A DNA stretch of 51,635 bases from NCBI RefSeq assembly GCF_000730645.1, contig NZ_BBIU01000032.1, positions 1 through 51,635 of the forward strand. The letters are read 5' to 3'. Origin of the DNA: Pseudomonas parafulva NBRC 16636 = DSM 17004. GTDB taxonomy: Bacteria; Pseudomonadota; Gammaproteobacteria; Pseudomonadales; Pseudomonadaceae. Positions 1 through 8,383 of this stretch are shown piece by piece; position 1 is the stretch's first letter; each line of letters begins with the position of its first letter. The notes beneath the pieces were generated by a model that saw nothing but the letters and a program-made list of their open reading frames with translations, ran no database searches and was not told the origin of the DNA. The translations under genes were made by a program, and so were the position numbers.

Positions 1-117
1 TCCCACAGGTTGATGTGGCTTGCTTGCGAAATAAATCAACTGCGCGGCATCGCAAACCTAAAGGCTGGGTACCCGATGACCGTCCATTGCACATCCCCCT
101 GCGCCTCTGTAACAATC

Positions 118-136
118 GCGAATAGTTATCGTTAGT
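118..136 (+). promoter_or_regulatory. possible Fur box upstream of the sigma-factor gene
   Basis: The 19 bases match the classical Fur consensus at 11 positions by hand alignment, with the central TTATC and the right-hand GTTAG part best preserved. The site sits directly before the GTG start of a FecI-type sigma factor, where Fur control is usual in Pseudomonas. The match is weak and was found by eye only. Confidence 0.4.
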
Positions 137-138
137 TA

Positions 139-681
139 GTGCATACGTTCCAGGGGGGACGCTGCTTGCCTGCTCAGAGCCCACACGCCGATCTGGTCGG
201 TGCGTTGTACCGCGACCATCGCGGCTGGCTGCTCGCCTGGCTGCAACGCAGCATGGCCTGCCGGCAACGTGCCGAAGACCTCAGCCAGGACACTTTCGTG
301 CGCCTGCTCGGCCGTGAGCAGCTGCAAACCCCGCGTGAGCCACGGGCGTTCTTGGCTGCGGTGGCCAAGGGCCTGATGTTCGATCACTTCCGCCGCGCTG
401 CCCTGGAGCAAGCCTACCTGGCCGAGCTTGCGCAGCTGCCCCCTGCCGAACACCCCTCGCCCCAGGTGCAGCACCTCATCCTCGAAGACCTCAAAGCCAT
501 CGACCGCCTGCTGGGCAAGCTGTCCAGCAAGGCCCGCGCAGCCTTCCTGCACAACCGCCTCGACGGCATGGGCCACGCCGAAATCGCCGAACGCCTCGGG
601 GTATCGGTATCCCGGGTACGCCAGTACATCGCCCAGGGCATGCGCCAGTGCTACGTGGCTCTGTATGGGGAACCTACGTGA
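139..681 (+). CDS. ECF sigma factor, FecI type (iron-uptake signalling)
   Basis: This 180-aa protein has the two-domain layout of a group-IV (ECF) sigma factor. The sigma-2 region includes AEDLSQDTFVRLLG near residue 45 and FDHFRR near residue 80. The sigma-4 helix-turn-helix AEIAERLGVSVSRVRQYI lies near residue 150. It is followed by a FecR-type gene with a 4-nt GTGA overlap and then by a TonB receptor with a signalling domain, which is the standard surface-signalling trio. It probably directs RNA polymerase to the receptor promoter when the cognate ferri-siderophore binds outside. The GTG at 139 is the first in-frame start and no ATG lies near it, so the exact start is uncertain. The inducing siderophore cannot be read from the sequence. 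Confidence 0.92.
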   Translation: MHTFQGGRCLPAQSPHADLVGALYRDHRGWLLAWLQRSMACRQRAEDLSQDTFVRLLGREQLQTPREPRAFLAAVAKGLMFDHFRRAALEQAYLAELAQLPPAEHPSPQVQHLILEDLKAIDRLLGKLSSKARAAFLHNRLDGMGHAEIAERLGVSVSRVRQYIAQGMRQCYVALYGEPT

Positions 682-1634
682 ACAACGCACCGGTGTCGGC
701 CAAGGTGCTGGAGGCCGCCATCGCCTGGAAGCTCAGCCTGGACGACATTGGCACAGCCCCGGATGAGCGCAGTGCCTTCATGCGCTGGCACGCCGCCAGC
801 GATGAACATGCCCGTGCCTGGCGCCAACTTGCGGCCCTGGATACGCGCGTCAGCGCAGCCGCAGGCCCGGCACGCCAGGCCCTGCTGCAATCGCGGGCAG
901 GTTTGCGCCAGCGTGTCAGCAAGCTTGGCGGGGGGCTGGCAGGCGTGTTCCTGCTCGGTTCCTTGCTGGCGTGGGTGGGCGCGCCCTCACTGGCGCCGAG
1001 CTACTGGCTGGCAGACCAACGCACTGCCACCGGCGAGTTGCGCACCCTGCGCCTGGAGGACGGCACCATGCTCAGCCTCAATACCCATACCGCCGTGGAT
1101 ATCAATTACCAGGGCCAGCAGCGGGTAATCGTGCTGCATCAGGGTGAAATCTCCATCGAGACCGGCCATGAAGACCCGCGCCCACTGCTGGTACGCACCG
1201 ATGACGGCCGCCTGCGGCCACTGGGCACGCGTTTTCTGGTACGCCGGGAGGCCGAAGGCACGCGCCTGGAGGTGTTGCAGGCCTCGGTAGGCGCCCGGCC
1301 CTCCAACAGCGGTGATGAGCAGGTGCTGAGCGAGGGCCAGCAGGTGCTGATGAACGCCAATGGCCTGGGCCAGATCGGCGCCGTGGCGCCCGGCGCAGAC
1401 GCCTGGACTCGTGGCATGCTGGTGGTGGAAGACATGCGCCTGGCCGACCTGCTGGCCACCCTGGGGCGCTACCGCAGCGGCTACCTGGGCGTGGACGACA
1501 AGGTCGCCGACCTGCGGGTAAGCGGCAGCTTCCCGCTGGCCGATACTGACCTGGCGCTGGAGTCGCTGGTACCCGCGCTGCCGGTCAAGATCGAGCGACA
1601 TACCCATTGGTGGGTCAACGTCACACCCCGGTAA
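678..1634 (+). CDS. FecR-type anti-sigma / sigma regulator
   Basis: This is a 318-aa inner-membrane regulator. An N-terminal cytoplasmic part of the DUF4880 type (WKLSLDD...FMRWHAASDEHARAW) comes first. One transmembrane stretch (AGVFLLGSLLAWVGAP) follows around residues 88-105. Next is the periplasmic FecR domain (LRLEDGTMLSLNTHTAVDI), and a C-terminal secretin/STN-like segment ends WWVNVTPR. The start chosen is the GTG at 678, which overlaps the sigma-factor stop as GTGA; an upstream in-frame start at 648 would overlap far more. The protein is expected to hold the sigma factor and to relay receptor occupancy across the membrane, probably by regulated proteolysis as in other Pseudomonas FecR-like proteins. 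Confidence 0.9.
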   Translation: MNNAPVSAKVLEAAIAWKLSLDDIGTAPDERSAFMRWHAASDEHARAWRQLAALDTRVSAAAGPARQALLQSRAGLRQRVSKLGGGLAGVFLLGSLLAWVGAPSLAPSYWLADQRTATGELRTLRLEDGTMLSLNTHTAVDINYQGQQRVIVLHQGEISIETGHEDPRPLLVRTDDGRLRPLGTRFLVRREAEGTRLEVLQASVGARPSNSGDEQVLSEGQQVLMNANGLGQIGAVAPGADAWTRGMLVVEDMRLADLLATLGRYRSGYLGVDDKVADLRVSGSFPLADTDLALESLVPALPVKIERHTHWWVNVTPR

Positions 1635-1742
1635 GTTGGCCAGGCATTGCACCGGCCCATTATTTTTTGCCCTACCCCTGTCACTTTTCAAACCTCGCCC
1701 GGCAAGGAAGCAGTTAGCACTTATCCGTCTAGGAGCCGCTGC

Positions 1743-4175
1743 ATGTCCCGAGCTGTCGATCGTATCCTGCGCCCCAGCCTGATGGCCCTGGCCATCGCCG
1801 TGAGCGCGCCCCTGGCAAGCCCCGCCTTGCTGGCCGCCGAGCAGGCCACCACCCGTGCCTACGCGCTGCCGAGCGGGCCGTTGGCCGCTACCCTGAACCA
1901 GATCGCCAGCCAGGCCGGCATCGCACTGGCCATCGACCCGGCGCTGGTCAGCGGCCGCAGGTCGGCACCGGTCAATGGCCAGTACAACGGCCTGGGCGCC
2001 CTGCAGGCCGCGCTGCAAGGCAGTGGCCTGCAGTTGCAGCAGAGCAGCGTGGGCAGCTACAGCCTGGTAGCGGTTGCACAGGGCAGCCTGGCCCTGCCGG
2101 CCACCACCGTGGATGCCGCCAGCGTCAACGAAAATGCCTGGGGCCCGGTGGAAGGCTACGTGGCAAAACGCACCGCGGCAGGCACCAAGACCGATACTGC
2201 ACTGGTCGAGGTGCCCCGTTCCATCTCTGTGGCCACCCGTGAGCAAATGAAAGACCGTGGCGTTCACAGCCTGGATGACGCGGTGCGTTACATGCCGGGC
2301 ATCGTCTCGGCGAGCTTTGGCAGTGACACGCGCTATGACTGGATGCGCGTGCGCGGCTTCGAACCCACCCAGTTCCTCGACGGCCTGCCACTGCCGCGGG
2401 GCGTGTATGCCAACCCAAAGGCCGAAACCTGGAACCTCGACCGCCTGGCCCTGCTGCGCGGCCCGGCCTCATCGCTGTATGGCCAGACCCCGCCCGGTGG
2501 CCTGCTGGACATGGTCAGCCGTCGCCCGCAGGCCGAGAGCAGTCATGAAATCGAGTTGCAATATGGCAGCGACAACCATCGCCAGATCAACTTTGCCAGC
2601 ACGGGCAAGATCGACGACCAGGGGCAATGGCTGTACGGCATAAGCGGTGTGGTTCGCGATGGCGGTACGCCCATCGATCATATCGACGACAAGCGCTACA
2701 ACATTGCGCCCAGCCTGACCTGGAACATCGACGAAGACACCTCGCTGACCCTGCTCAGCCAGTTCACCCGCGACGATACCGGTGCTACCAGCCAGTTCCG
2801 GCCCGTACAAGGCACCAAGATCGACATGCCGTTCGGCAAGGTATCGCACCACAAGAACCTGGGCGACCCGGGCTACGAATACTACGACCGCACTTACTAC
2901 GCGCTGGGCTATGCCTTCGAGCACCGGTTGAATGACGTGTGGCAGTTCCGCCAGAACGTGCGCTACACCAAGTCCGACCTGGCGTTCCAGACCATTACCC
3001 CCGGCAGCTACAACCGCGAGAGCCCGCCTGTGAGTGACGATGGCACCGTTCGGCGCATGTCCACCAACACCGATGAAGACATCAGCCAGTTTGCGGTGGA
3101 CAACAACTTCCAGGCGGACTTCAACACCGGCGCCCTCAGCCATACCTTGCTGATAGGCCTGGACCACCAGCGAATCAACACCAACTACCTGTCGATCTTC
3201 GGCTTTGACGTGCCGGACAGCAACGTCAACAACCCGGTGTATGGCTTGCCCATCACCCGCCCGCCCCGCTCCACTGCGTTCTACGACTACAACCAGAAAA
3301 CCCGGCAAACCGGCGTGTACTTGCAGGATCAGATGGCACTGGACAACTGGCGCCTGACCCTGAGCGGTCGTGAAGACTGGGTGCACACGGGCACCAAGTT
3401 CTTCAATAAAGACGACGCCACCCATACCCAGCGGGACAAGCAGTTCAGCGGCAACGCCGCGCTCAGCTACGTGTTCGACTCAGGCTTCGTGCCTTACCTG
3501 TCCTACGCCGAGTCCTTCCAGCCCACCCTCAACGCAACGGCATCACCTACCGAGTCGTTCAAGCCCACCGAAGGCAAGCAGTGGGAGCTGGGGGTGAAAT
3601 ATCAACCGCCAGGCTCCAGCACCCTGCTTTCTGCTGCTGTGTACGACCTGACTCAGAAGAACGTGTCAGTAACCAACACCGTCGGCGGCATTACCATCAC
3701 CAGCCAGACAGGTGAAGTGAAAGTACGTGGCCTGGAACTGGAAGCCGTGTCGGATGTGAGCGACAACCTGAAGGTGATCGCCACCTATACCCTGGCCAAA
3801 TCTGATGTCCAGAAAGGCGACTACAAAGGTAACCGCCTGCAACTGATGCCTAACCAGCAGGCATCGGTATGGGGCGACTACACCTGGCACGCAGGGGCAC
3901 TCGATGGGTTCGGCATCGGTTTGGGCGCGCGCTACACCGGCAACACCTACGGCGACCAGGCTAACACCTACCTGGGCAAGGCGGATGCCTACACCGTGTT
4001 CGACGCCTCCGTGCATTACGACCTGGGCCGCCTTGCCAACAGCCTCAAAGGTGCGTCGGTTGCGGTCAATGCCACCAACCTGTTCAACAAGGACTACCTG
4101 TCCACCTGCGACAGCTACTACTGCTACTACGGTGACGAACGCAGCGTGGTGGCTAGCGCTTCCTACCAGTTCTGA
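1743..4175 (+). CDS. TonB-dependent siderophore receptor with N-terminal signalling domain
   Basis: This is an 810-aa outer-membrane receptor. The signal peptide is about residues 1-32 and ends ALLAAEQ. The STN signalling domain (YALPSGPLAATLNQIASQAGIAL to YSLVAV) spans about residues 37-112 and should contact the FecR protein encoded just upstream. A plug domain follows, containing VEVPRSISV, DDAVRYMPG and the LLRGPASSLYGQ segment. The 22-strand barrel ends in the usual aromatic terminus ASYQF. The C-terminal CDSYYCYYGDER cysteine loop is typical of ferrichrome/ferrioxamine-type receptors of the FhuA-FiuA-FoxA group. The ATG at 1743 follows AGGAG at a good distance and begins a clear signal peptide; an upstream in-frame start at 1647 would spoil it. 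The ligand cannot be fixed from sequence. Confidence 0.93.
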   Translation: MSRAVDRILRPSLMALAIAVSAPLASPALLAAEQATTRAYALPSGPLAATLNQIASQAGIALAIDPALVSGRRSAPVNGQYNGLGALQAALQGSGLQLQQSSVGSYSLVAVAQGSLALPATTVDAASVNENAWGPVEGYVAKRTAAGTKTDTALVEVPRSISVATREQMKDRGVHSLDDAVRYMPGIVSASFGSDTRYDWMRVRGFEPTQFLDGLPLPRGVYANPKAETWNLDRLALLRGPASSLYGQTPPGGLLDMVSRRPQAESSHEIELQYGSDNHRQINFASTGKIDDQGQWLYGISGVVRDGGTPIDHIDDKRYNIAPSLTWNIDEDTSLTLLSQFTRDDTGATSQFRPVQGTKIDMPFGKVSHHKNLGDPGYEYYDRTYYALGYAFEHRLNDVWQFRQNVRYTKSDLAFQTITPGSYNRESPPVSDDGTVRRMSTNTDEDISQFAVDNNFQADFNTGALSHTLLIGLDHQRINTNYLSIFGFDVPDSNVNNPVYGLPITRPPRSTAFYDYNQKTRQTGVYLQDQMALDNWRLTLSGREDWVHTGTKFFNKDDATHTQRDKQFSGNAALSYVFDSGFVPYLSYAESFQPTLNATASPTESFKPTEGKQWELGVKYQPPGSSTLLSAAVYDLTQKNVSVTNTVGGITITSQTGEVKVRGLELEAVSDVSDNLKVIATYTLAKSDVQKGDYKGNRLQLMPNQQASVWGDYTWHAGALDGFGIGLGARYTGNTYGDQANTYLGKADAYTVFDASVHYDLGRLANSLKGASVAVNATNLFNKDYLSTCDSYYCYYGDERSVVASASYQF

Positions 4176-4231
4176 GTAACGGGGCGGCCGCGTTGCGGCC
4201 TCCCAGCTTGAACGCCCCAACCGGTACCCCG

Positions 4232-5344
4232 ATGAAAAGCCCAACCATCCGCCGCTGGTCGACGGTTCATACTTACAGCAGCCTGGTCTGCACGGTGTTC
4301 CTGCTGTTGCTGGCCATTACCGGCCTGCCGCTGATCTTCCACCACGAACTGGAACACCTGCTGGGCGATGCCCCCGAGCTGCGCCAGATGGCTGCGGGTA
4401 CTCCACACCTGGACCTGCAGCAACTGGTGCTCAAGGCCGAGCAGCACCGTCCGGGCGAAGTCATGCAATACTTCGGCTTCGATGCCGACGAACCCGACGG
4501 TGTGGTTGCCATTACCGCCGCCACGGCCGGCACCGAGCCCAATGCCTCCCACACCTTCATGCTCGACGCCCGCACCGGCGAGGCCGTGGCCATGCCCGCC
4601 GCCAATGGCGGGTTCATGATGGTCATGCTGCGCCTGCACGTGGACATGTTCGCCGGGCTGCCGGGCAAGCTGCTACTCGCTTTCATGGGTGTGCTGTTCA
4701 TCGTGGCGATCGTCTCCGGCACCGTGCTGTACGCACCGTTCATGCGCCGGCTGCCCTTTGCGGCAGTGCGCCGGGACAAATCCACCCGGCTGCGCTGGCT
4801 CGACCTGCACAACCTGATTGGCATCGTCACGTTGACCTGGGCCTTGGTGGTCGGGGTAACGGGCGTGATCAGCGCGCTGTCCGACCTGGTGATCGCCGCC
4901 TGGCGCAACGACAGCCTGGTGACCATGGTGGCGCCTTACCGTGATGCCCCGCCGCTGACCGAGCGGGCGCCGGCCAGTCACCTGCTGCACATCGCCGAGC
5001 AGGCTGCACCCGGCATGCAGGCAGACTTCATCGCCTTCCCGGGCACGCGCTTTTCCAGCGAGCACCACTACGCCGTGTTCATGAAGGGTGCCAGCCACCT
5101 GACGTCGCACCTGCTCACCCCGGTCCTGATCGACGCCCGCAACCTAACGGTGACCGCCGTTGGTGAGCGCCCCTGGTACATGGATGCCATGGGGCTCTCG
5201 CAGCCGCTGCACTTTGGCGATTACGGCGGGCGGCCCATGCAGGTGTTGTGGGCGGTACTCGATACCCTGACCATCGTGGTACTGCTCAGTGGCCTGTACC
5301 TGTGGTGGGGCAAGCAGCGCCGAGCGCGGGAGCAAAAACCATGA
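4232..5344 (+). CDS. PepSY-domain integral membrane protein linked to siderophore uptake
   Basis: This 370-aa protein has four predicted membrane helices, near residues 15-37 (SLVCTVFLLLLAITGLPLIF), 150-175, 200-220 and 340-360. Large periplasmic PepSY-type loops lie between them, with paired histidines in or near the helices (HTYSS, HHELEH, LDLHNLIG). This is the PepSY-associated TM family, whose members often sit beside TonB receptors and are thought to act as ferri-siderophore reductases (FoxB- or PiuB-like). The start at 4232 gives a short cytoplasmic KSPTIRRW segment before helix 1; an upstream in-frame ATG at 4193 has no good ribosome site. It overlaps the next small gene by ATGA, so the two are likely co-translated. 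Confidence 0.85.
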   Translation: MKSPTIRRWSTVHTYSSLVCTVFLLLLAITGLPLIFHHELEHLLGDAPELRQMAAGTPHLDLQQLVLKAEQHRPGEVMQYFGFDADEPDGVVAITAATAGTEPNASHTFMLDARTGEAVAMPAANGGFMMVMLRLHVDMFAGLPGKLLLAFMGVLFIVAIVSGTVLYAPFMRRLPFAAVRRDKSTRLRWLDLHNLIGIVTLTWALVVGVTGVISALSDLVIAAWRNDSLVTMVAPYRDAPPLTERAPASHLLHIAEQAAPGMQADFIAFPGTRFSSEHHYAVFMKGASHLTSHLLTPVLIDARNLTVTAVGERPWYMDAMGLSQPLHFGDYGGRPMQVLWAVLDTLTIVVLLSGLYLWWGKQRRAREQKP

Positions 5345-5517
5345 GCCACAGCTCACGCAGTACCTGGCGTATCTTCGCCTGGCCAGGGCTGATCGCGGTG
5401 CTTGGCGCAGCGGGGCTGTTCGCCGCGCTACTCGGTGACGGCGTATGGGACATGCTGGCCTGGCTGGGCCTTGGCTTGCCGGCGGTACTGAGCATATACG
5501 GCCTCGGCAAACGTTGA
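5341..5517 (+). CDS. 58-aa membrane peptide coupled to the PepSY gene
   Basis: The start codon overlaps the stop of the PepSY gene (ATGA), a strong sign of translational coupling. The product is a basic N-terminus (SHSSRSTWR) followed by two hydrophobic segments, FAWPGLIAVLGAAGLFAAL and MLAWLGLGLPAVLSIYGL, with a short GDGVWD turn between them, and it ends GKR. This predicts a two-helix inner-membrane hairpin. Similar short hydrophobic proteins follow PepSY genes in other Pseudomonas iron loci, so it may be a subunit or assembly partner of the PepSY protein. No direct function is known to me. Confidence 0.75.
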   Translation: MSHSSRSTWRIFAWPGLIAVLGAAGLFAALLGDGVWDMLAWLGLGLPAVLSIYGLGKR

Positions 5518-5587
5518 GGTACCCGGGTAACGCGCCTGAGCCTGCCAGGCCCACCAGGCTATGGCGCCACCCCACGGAGTGCCGCCC

Positions 5588-8383
5588 ATGAGCCTGCAAC
5601 AATTCATCGCCTACGACCAGCAGTTGGCCGACCTGCTCACCCCGCTACCCCAACCCGACACCCGCTTGCCCTGGCTGGAGGCACGCCAGCGTTACTTTGC
5701 CGACCTCGCCGCCTATTGGCTGGACACCGGCGCCACCCCCTCAACACGCCAAGCCAGGCTGGCCGCCGTGCTACGCGCCCAGCTACTGGCGCAGATCAAC
5801 CTGCGCATCGGCGACCATACCCTGGGTTCGAACCACGCCGAGTTGATGAAAACCTGCATCGAGTTGCCGCTGTCGTGGCAGCGCCAGCACCTGCCCAGCC
5901 CCACGCGGCCACAGGTCTACCGGCCCGTGCTGGATATCAGCACACCGAGCTGGCGTGGCTACCTGCCCGGCACCTTCATCATTATCGAAGGTGGCCCTGA
6001 AGGGCGCATGCCAGAACCGGCCCAACACAGTGAATATGCGCTGCTGTGCAGTTTGTCCCACGGCATCGAGGCGTTCGATGACCTGGCGGAGTTGCATGTG
6101 GAGCTGTGCGAACGGCTGGATGACCCACTGCAGAGCCAACCGCTGTTGCGTCATCTGCCTGATGAGCAAACGCGCGACCTGGCGCGCAACGCCGAGCGCC
6201 TGCGCTACGAGTGGTTCAACGACGACCTGGTGCAGCACCAGGCCCAAGTGCTGATAGATGGCCAGCGTGTACGCCTGACCCACGTATGGGAGGCAGCCGT
6301 GCCAGCCGGCCAGGTGAACTGGCTCGAGTTGGCCGAGCACCTGGAACACGCTGCCGACCTGCTACCCCTGGCGGGCAGCCCGCCCGCCCTGCATACCCGC
6401 TATGGCCTGTTGCTGGAACGCAATTCTCCGGCCTGGCTGAAGAACGCCTCGCCACAAGCCCTCACCCATGTGATGCAGACCATGCAGGAACTGATCATTG
6501 CCATCGACCGCGCCGCCGCCCCTGGCATCCTCAGCCACGAGCAGTTTCTGGACCAGAACAGCCTGAACGCCTGGACGTGTGAGCGCCTGCGCGCGGCCCT
6601 GCGCCAGCGCCACCAGTTCGACGCAGACCCGCTCGAGCTGTATGTCAGCGTGACCATGGCCCGTCAGCGCGGCCCTGTATTGCACCCAGGCCTTGCCACA
6701 GGCTACATCCCGGCGGCAAGCCGCCCCCAGGTCGGCGACACCATCGAGCTGGTGGGCAAAACCTACCGCCTCGACCAGCTGGCAGCGCTCAATGTTGCCT
6801 GGCTGGACATCGACTACTGGCTCACCGCACGCGTACACCGCAAAGACAACAGCGCCGTCCCGCAGGTTACCCCCGCGCAGATCAAGCAACTGGTCCGCGA
6901 CCTGAACGTGGGCGAAACCTACAGCCGGTACTTGCGCGCCCACCTGCTGGACTCACCCGATGCACAGTGGCGTCAACAGCAATACATTGCGATCAGCACG
7001 GCACGCATGCAGGCCGAGGCAGCGAAGGCCCGTTACGCCGGGCATTACCTCGAAGACGTGTTCGAACGAGGCTATGCCTGGAGCAGGGCGGTCATCGATC
7101 ACCCGAACAGCGAACAGCGGCACAGCCATGGCCACCGGTTGAGTGTTCGTCAGTGCCTGATCGACAGCCACACAGTCATGGGCGTCATGTTGATCACACC
7201 AAATAACCCTGGCCTGCAGCGGTTCGTGGTGTACACCCCCGACGCACCGGACCGACGGGCCTGGCGCGAGTACCGCAACGCCCGGCACCTGCTGCGCACA
7301 CTGCGCGCTCAGCCCCTGCTGCGTGACTACCTCAAGGAGCGCCTGCCACTGGCAGACCATGCGCAGCTGGAGCGGGGCTTGCTGAAAGGCCGCATGGGGC
7401 CAAGAATCGCCACGCCAGCCATCACTGGCGATTTTCAGCAGGCCCGCTACCTGGCCGAAGTGCGGGCAGCACTCGCCATGGTGGATGCCAGCACCAATAC
7501 CAAGCTGGAGCTGCTTGGCGAGTTCAGCCTTCATGCCCTGTGGGTGCTGCTCGACCTGGTTAGCCTGGTACTGCCAAACCGGGCGCTGACACCACTGTCA
7601 TTCGGCCGTGCGGTGATCTCTGTTCTGGACATGACCCAGGCCTACAAGCAGGAAGATCGTGTAGGTGTACTGAAGCATCTGGTAGAAGCCTTTACCCATG
7701 TCAACGACGGTATAAACAGCATCGGTGGCTCCACCGTAGTGCGCAGGGCGATAAGGGGCATGCCACCGACGCCGCCTGTGCTGTTACCGCCAGCCCTGGC
7801 CCTGCGCGTAGACACCCAGAAGCTGCATTACCGGGTAGACGGTATTCACAAGGAAGGCATCTACGAACAGAAATCCCCCTATCCTGGGGTCACCTTCTAC
7901 TTCATCAAGGACTCGGCAGGCCGCACGTATCAGGTCGCCTTCGACGGCTATCGCTGGCGAGTGGTCGACCCTCGCCAGCCCGACGCGTACACCAAGGTGC
8001 CGGTAAAGCGCCGCGAGGATGGTGAGTGGGTGGTGGATTCGCCCGTGCTCTGGTACGACGGCCTGCCTGACCTGGGAGCGCTGCTGGACGGCTGTCGCCT
8101 GGCCAAAGTGCCACTCGGCACCCCTGCGGGTACCCCGGGCCTGTACCTCAGCACCGGCCAGCTCTATCTGCTGGCAGGGGGGCACGCCTTGCCCGTGCGC
8201 AGGCACCTGCTGGTGGATCACTACCACCTGCAATTGGGAAGCGCCTCGGCGGCCGCCGTTTACGCCTGGGCCATCCTGCGCTGGCAGGGCCAGCAGTGGC
8301 GTATGCGTGTGCGCCAGGCCGGGCGCAGCAGCGCCTGGCTGGCGCTACCGCAGGGCTACGCGGTCAGCGTGGGCAGCAGTTGA
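5588..8383 (+). CDS. large dermonecrotic-toxin-like (DUF6543-type) protein
   Basis: This 931-aa protein resembles the large Pseudomonas proteins annotated as dermonecrotic toxin domain or DUF6543. Recognisable parts are an N-terminal helical region, the stretch NSEQRHSHGHRLSVRQCLI near residue 505 and the block RFVVYTPDAPDRRAWREY near residue 545. A hydrophobic segment (LHALWVLLDLVSLVLP) lies near residue 650. The C-terminal third has repeated sheet-like YR(V/W)D... and GLYLSTGQLYLLAGG segments. No signal peptide is visible. ATG at 5588 is chosen because it follows CGGAG. The gene is convergent with the LPS kinase operon, whose last 28 bases overlap its 3' end. The role in this family is poorly known; toxicity is a family-level suggestion, not shown here. 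Confidence 0.65.
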   Translation: MSLQQFIAYDQQLADLLTPLPQPDTRLPWLEARQRYFADLAAYWLDTGATPSTRQARLAAVLRAQLLAQINLRIGDHTLGSNHAELMKTCIELPLSWQRQHLPSPTRPQVYRPVLDISTPSWRGYLPGTFIIIEGGPEGRMPEPAQHSEYALLCSLSHGIEAFDDLAELHVELCERLDDPLQSQPLLRHLPDEQTRDLARNAERLRYEWFNDDLVQHQAQVLIDGQRVRLTHVWEAAVPAGQVNWLELAEHLEHAADLLPLAGSPPALHTRYGLLLERNSPAWLKNASPQALTHVMQTMQELIIAIDRAAAPGILSHEQFLDQNSLNAWTCERLRAALRQRHQFDADPLELYVSVTMARQRGPVLHPGLATGYIPAASRPQVGDTIELVGKTYRLDQLAALNVAWLDIDYWLTARVHRKDNSAVPQVTPAQIKQLVRDLNVGETYSRYLRAHLLDSPDAQWRQQQYIAISTARMQAEAAKARYAGHYLEDVFERGYAWSRAVIDHPNSEQRHSHGHRLSVRQCLIDSHTVMGVMLITPNNPGLQRFVVYTPDAPDRRAWREYRNARHLLRTLRAQPLLRDYLKERLPLADHAQLERGLLKGRMGPRIATPAITGDFQQARYLAEVRAALAMVDASTNTKLELLGEFSLHALWVLLDLVSLVLPNRALTPLSFGRAVISVLDMTQAYKQEDRVGVLKHLVEAFTHVNDGINSIGGSTVVRRAIRGMPPTPPVLLPPALALRVDTQKLHYRVDGIHKEGIYEQKSPYPGVTFYFIKDSAGRTYQVAFDGYRWRVVDPRQPDAYTKVPVKRREDGEWVVDSPVLWYDGLPDLGALLDGCRLAKVPLGTPAGTPGLYLSTGQLYLLAGGHALPVRRHLLVDHYHLQLGSASAAAVYAWAILRWQGQQWRMRVRQAGRSSAWLALPQGYAVSVGSS

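Noticed and set aside
1680..1742. possible FecI-type promoter with a CGTCT box before the receptor gene
   Set aside because: The CGTCT lies almost at the ribosome site, leaving no room for a normal start, and no matching -35 was seen.
987..2267. 426-aa open frame on the minus strand across the fecR and receptor genes
   Set aside because: It is antisense to two well-supported genes, has low-complexity Gly/Gln/His-rich composition typical of shadow frames in high-GC DNA, and has no ribosome site.
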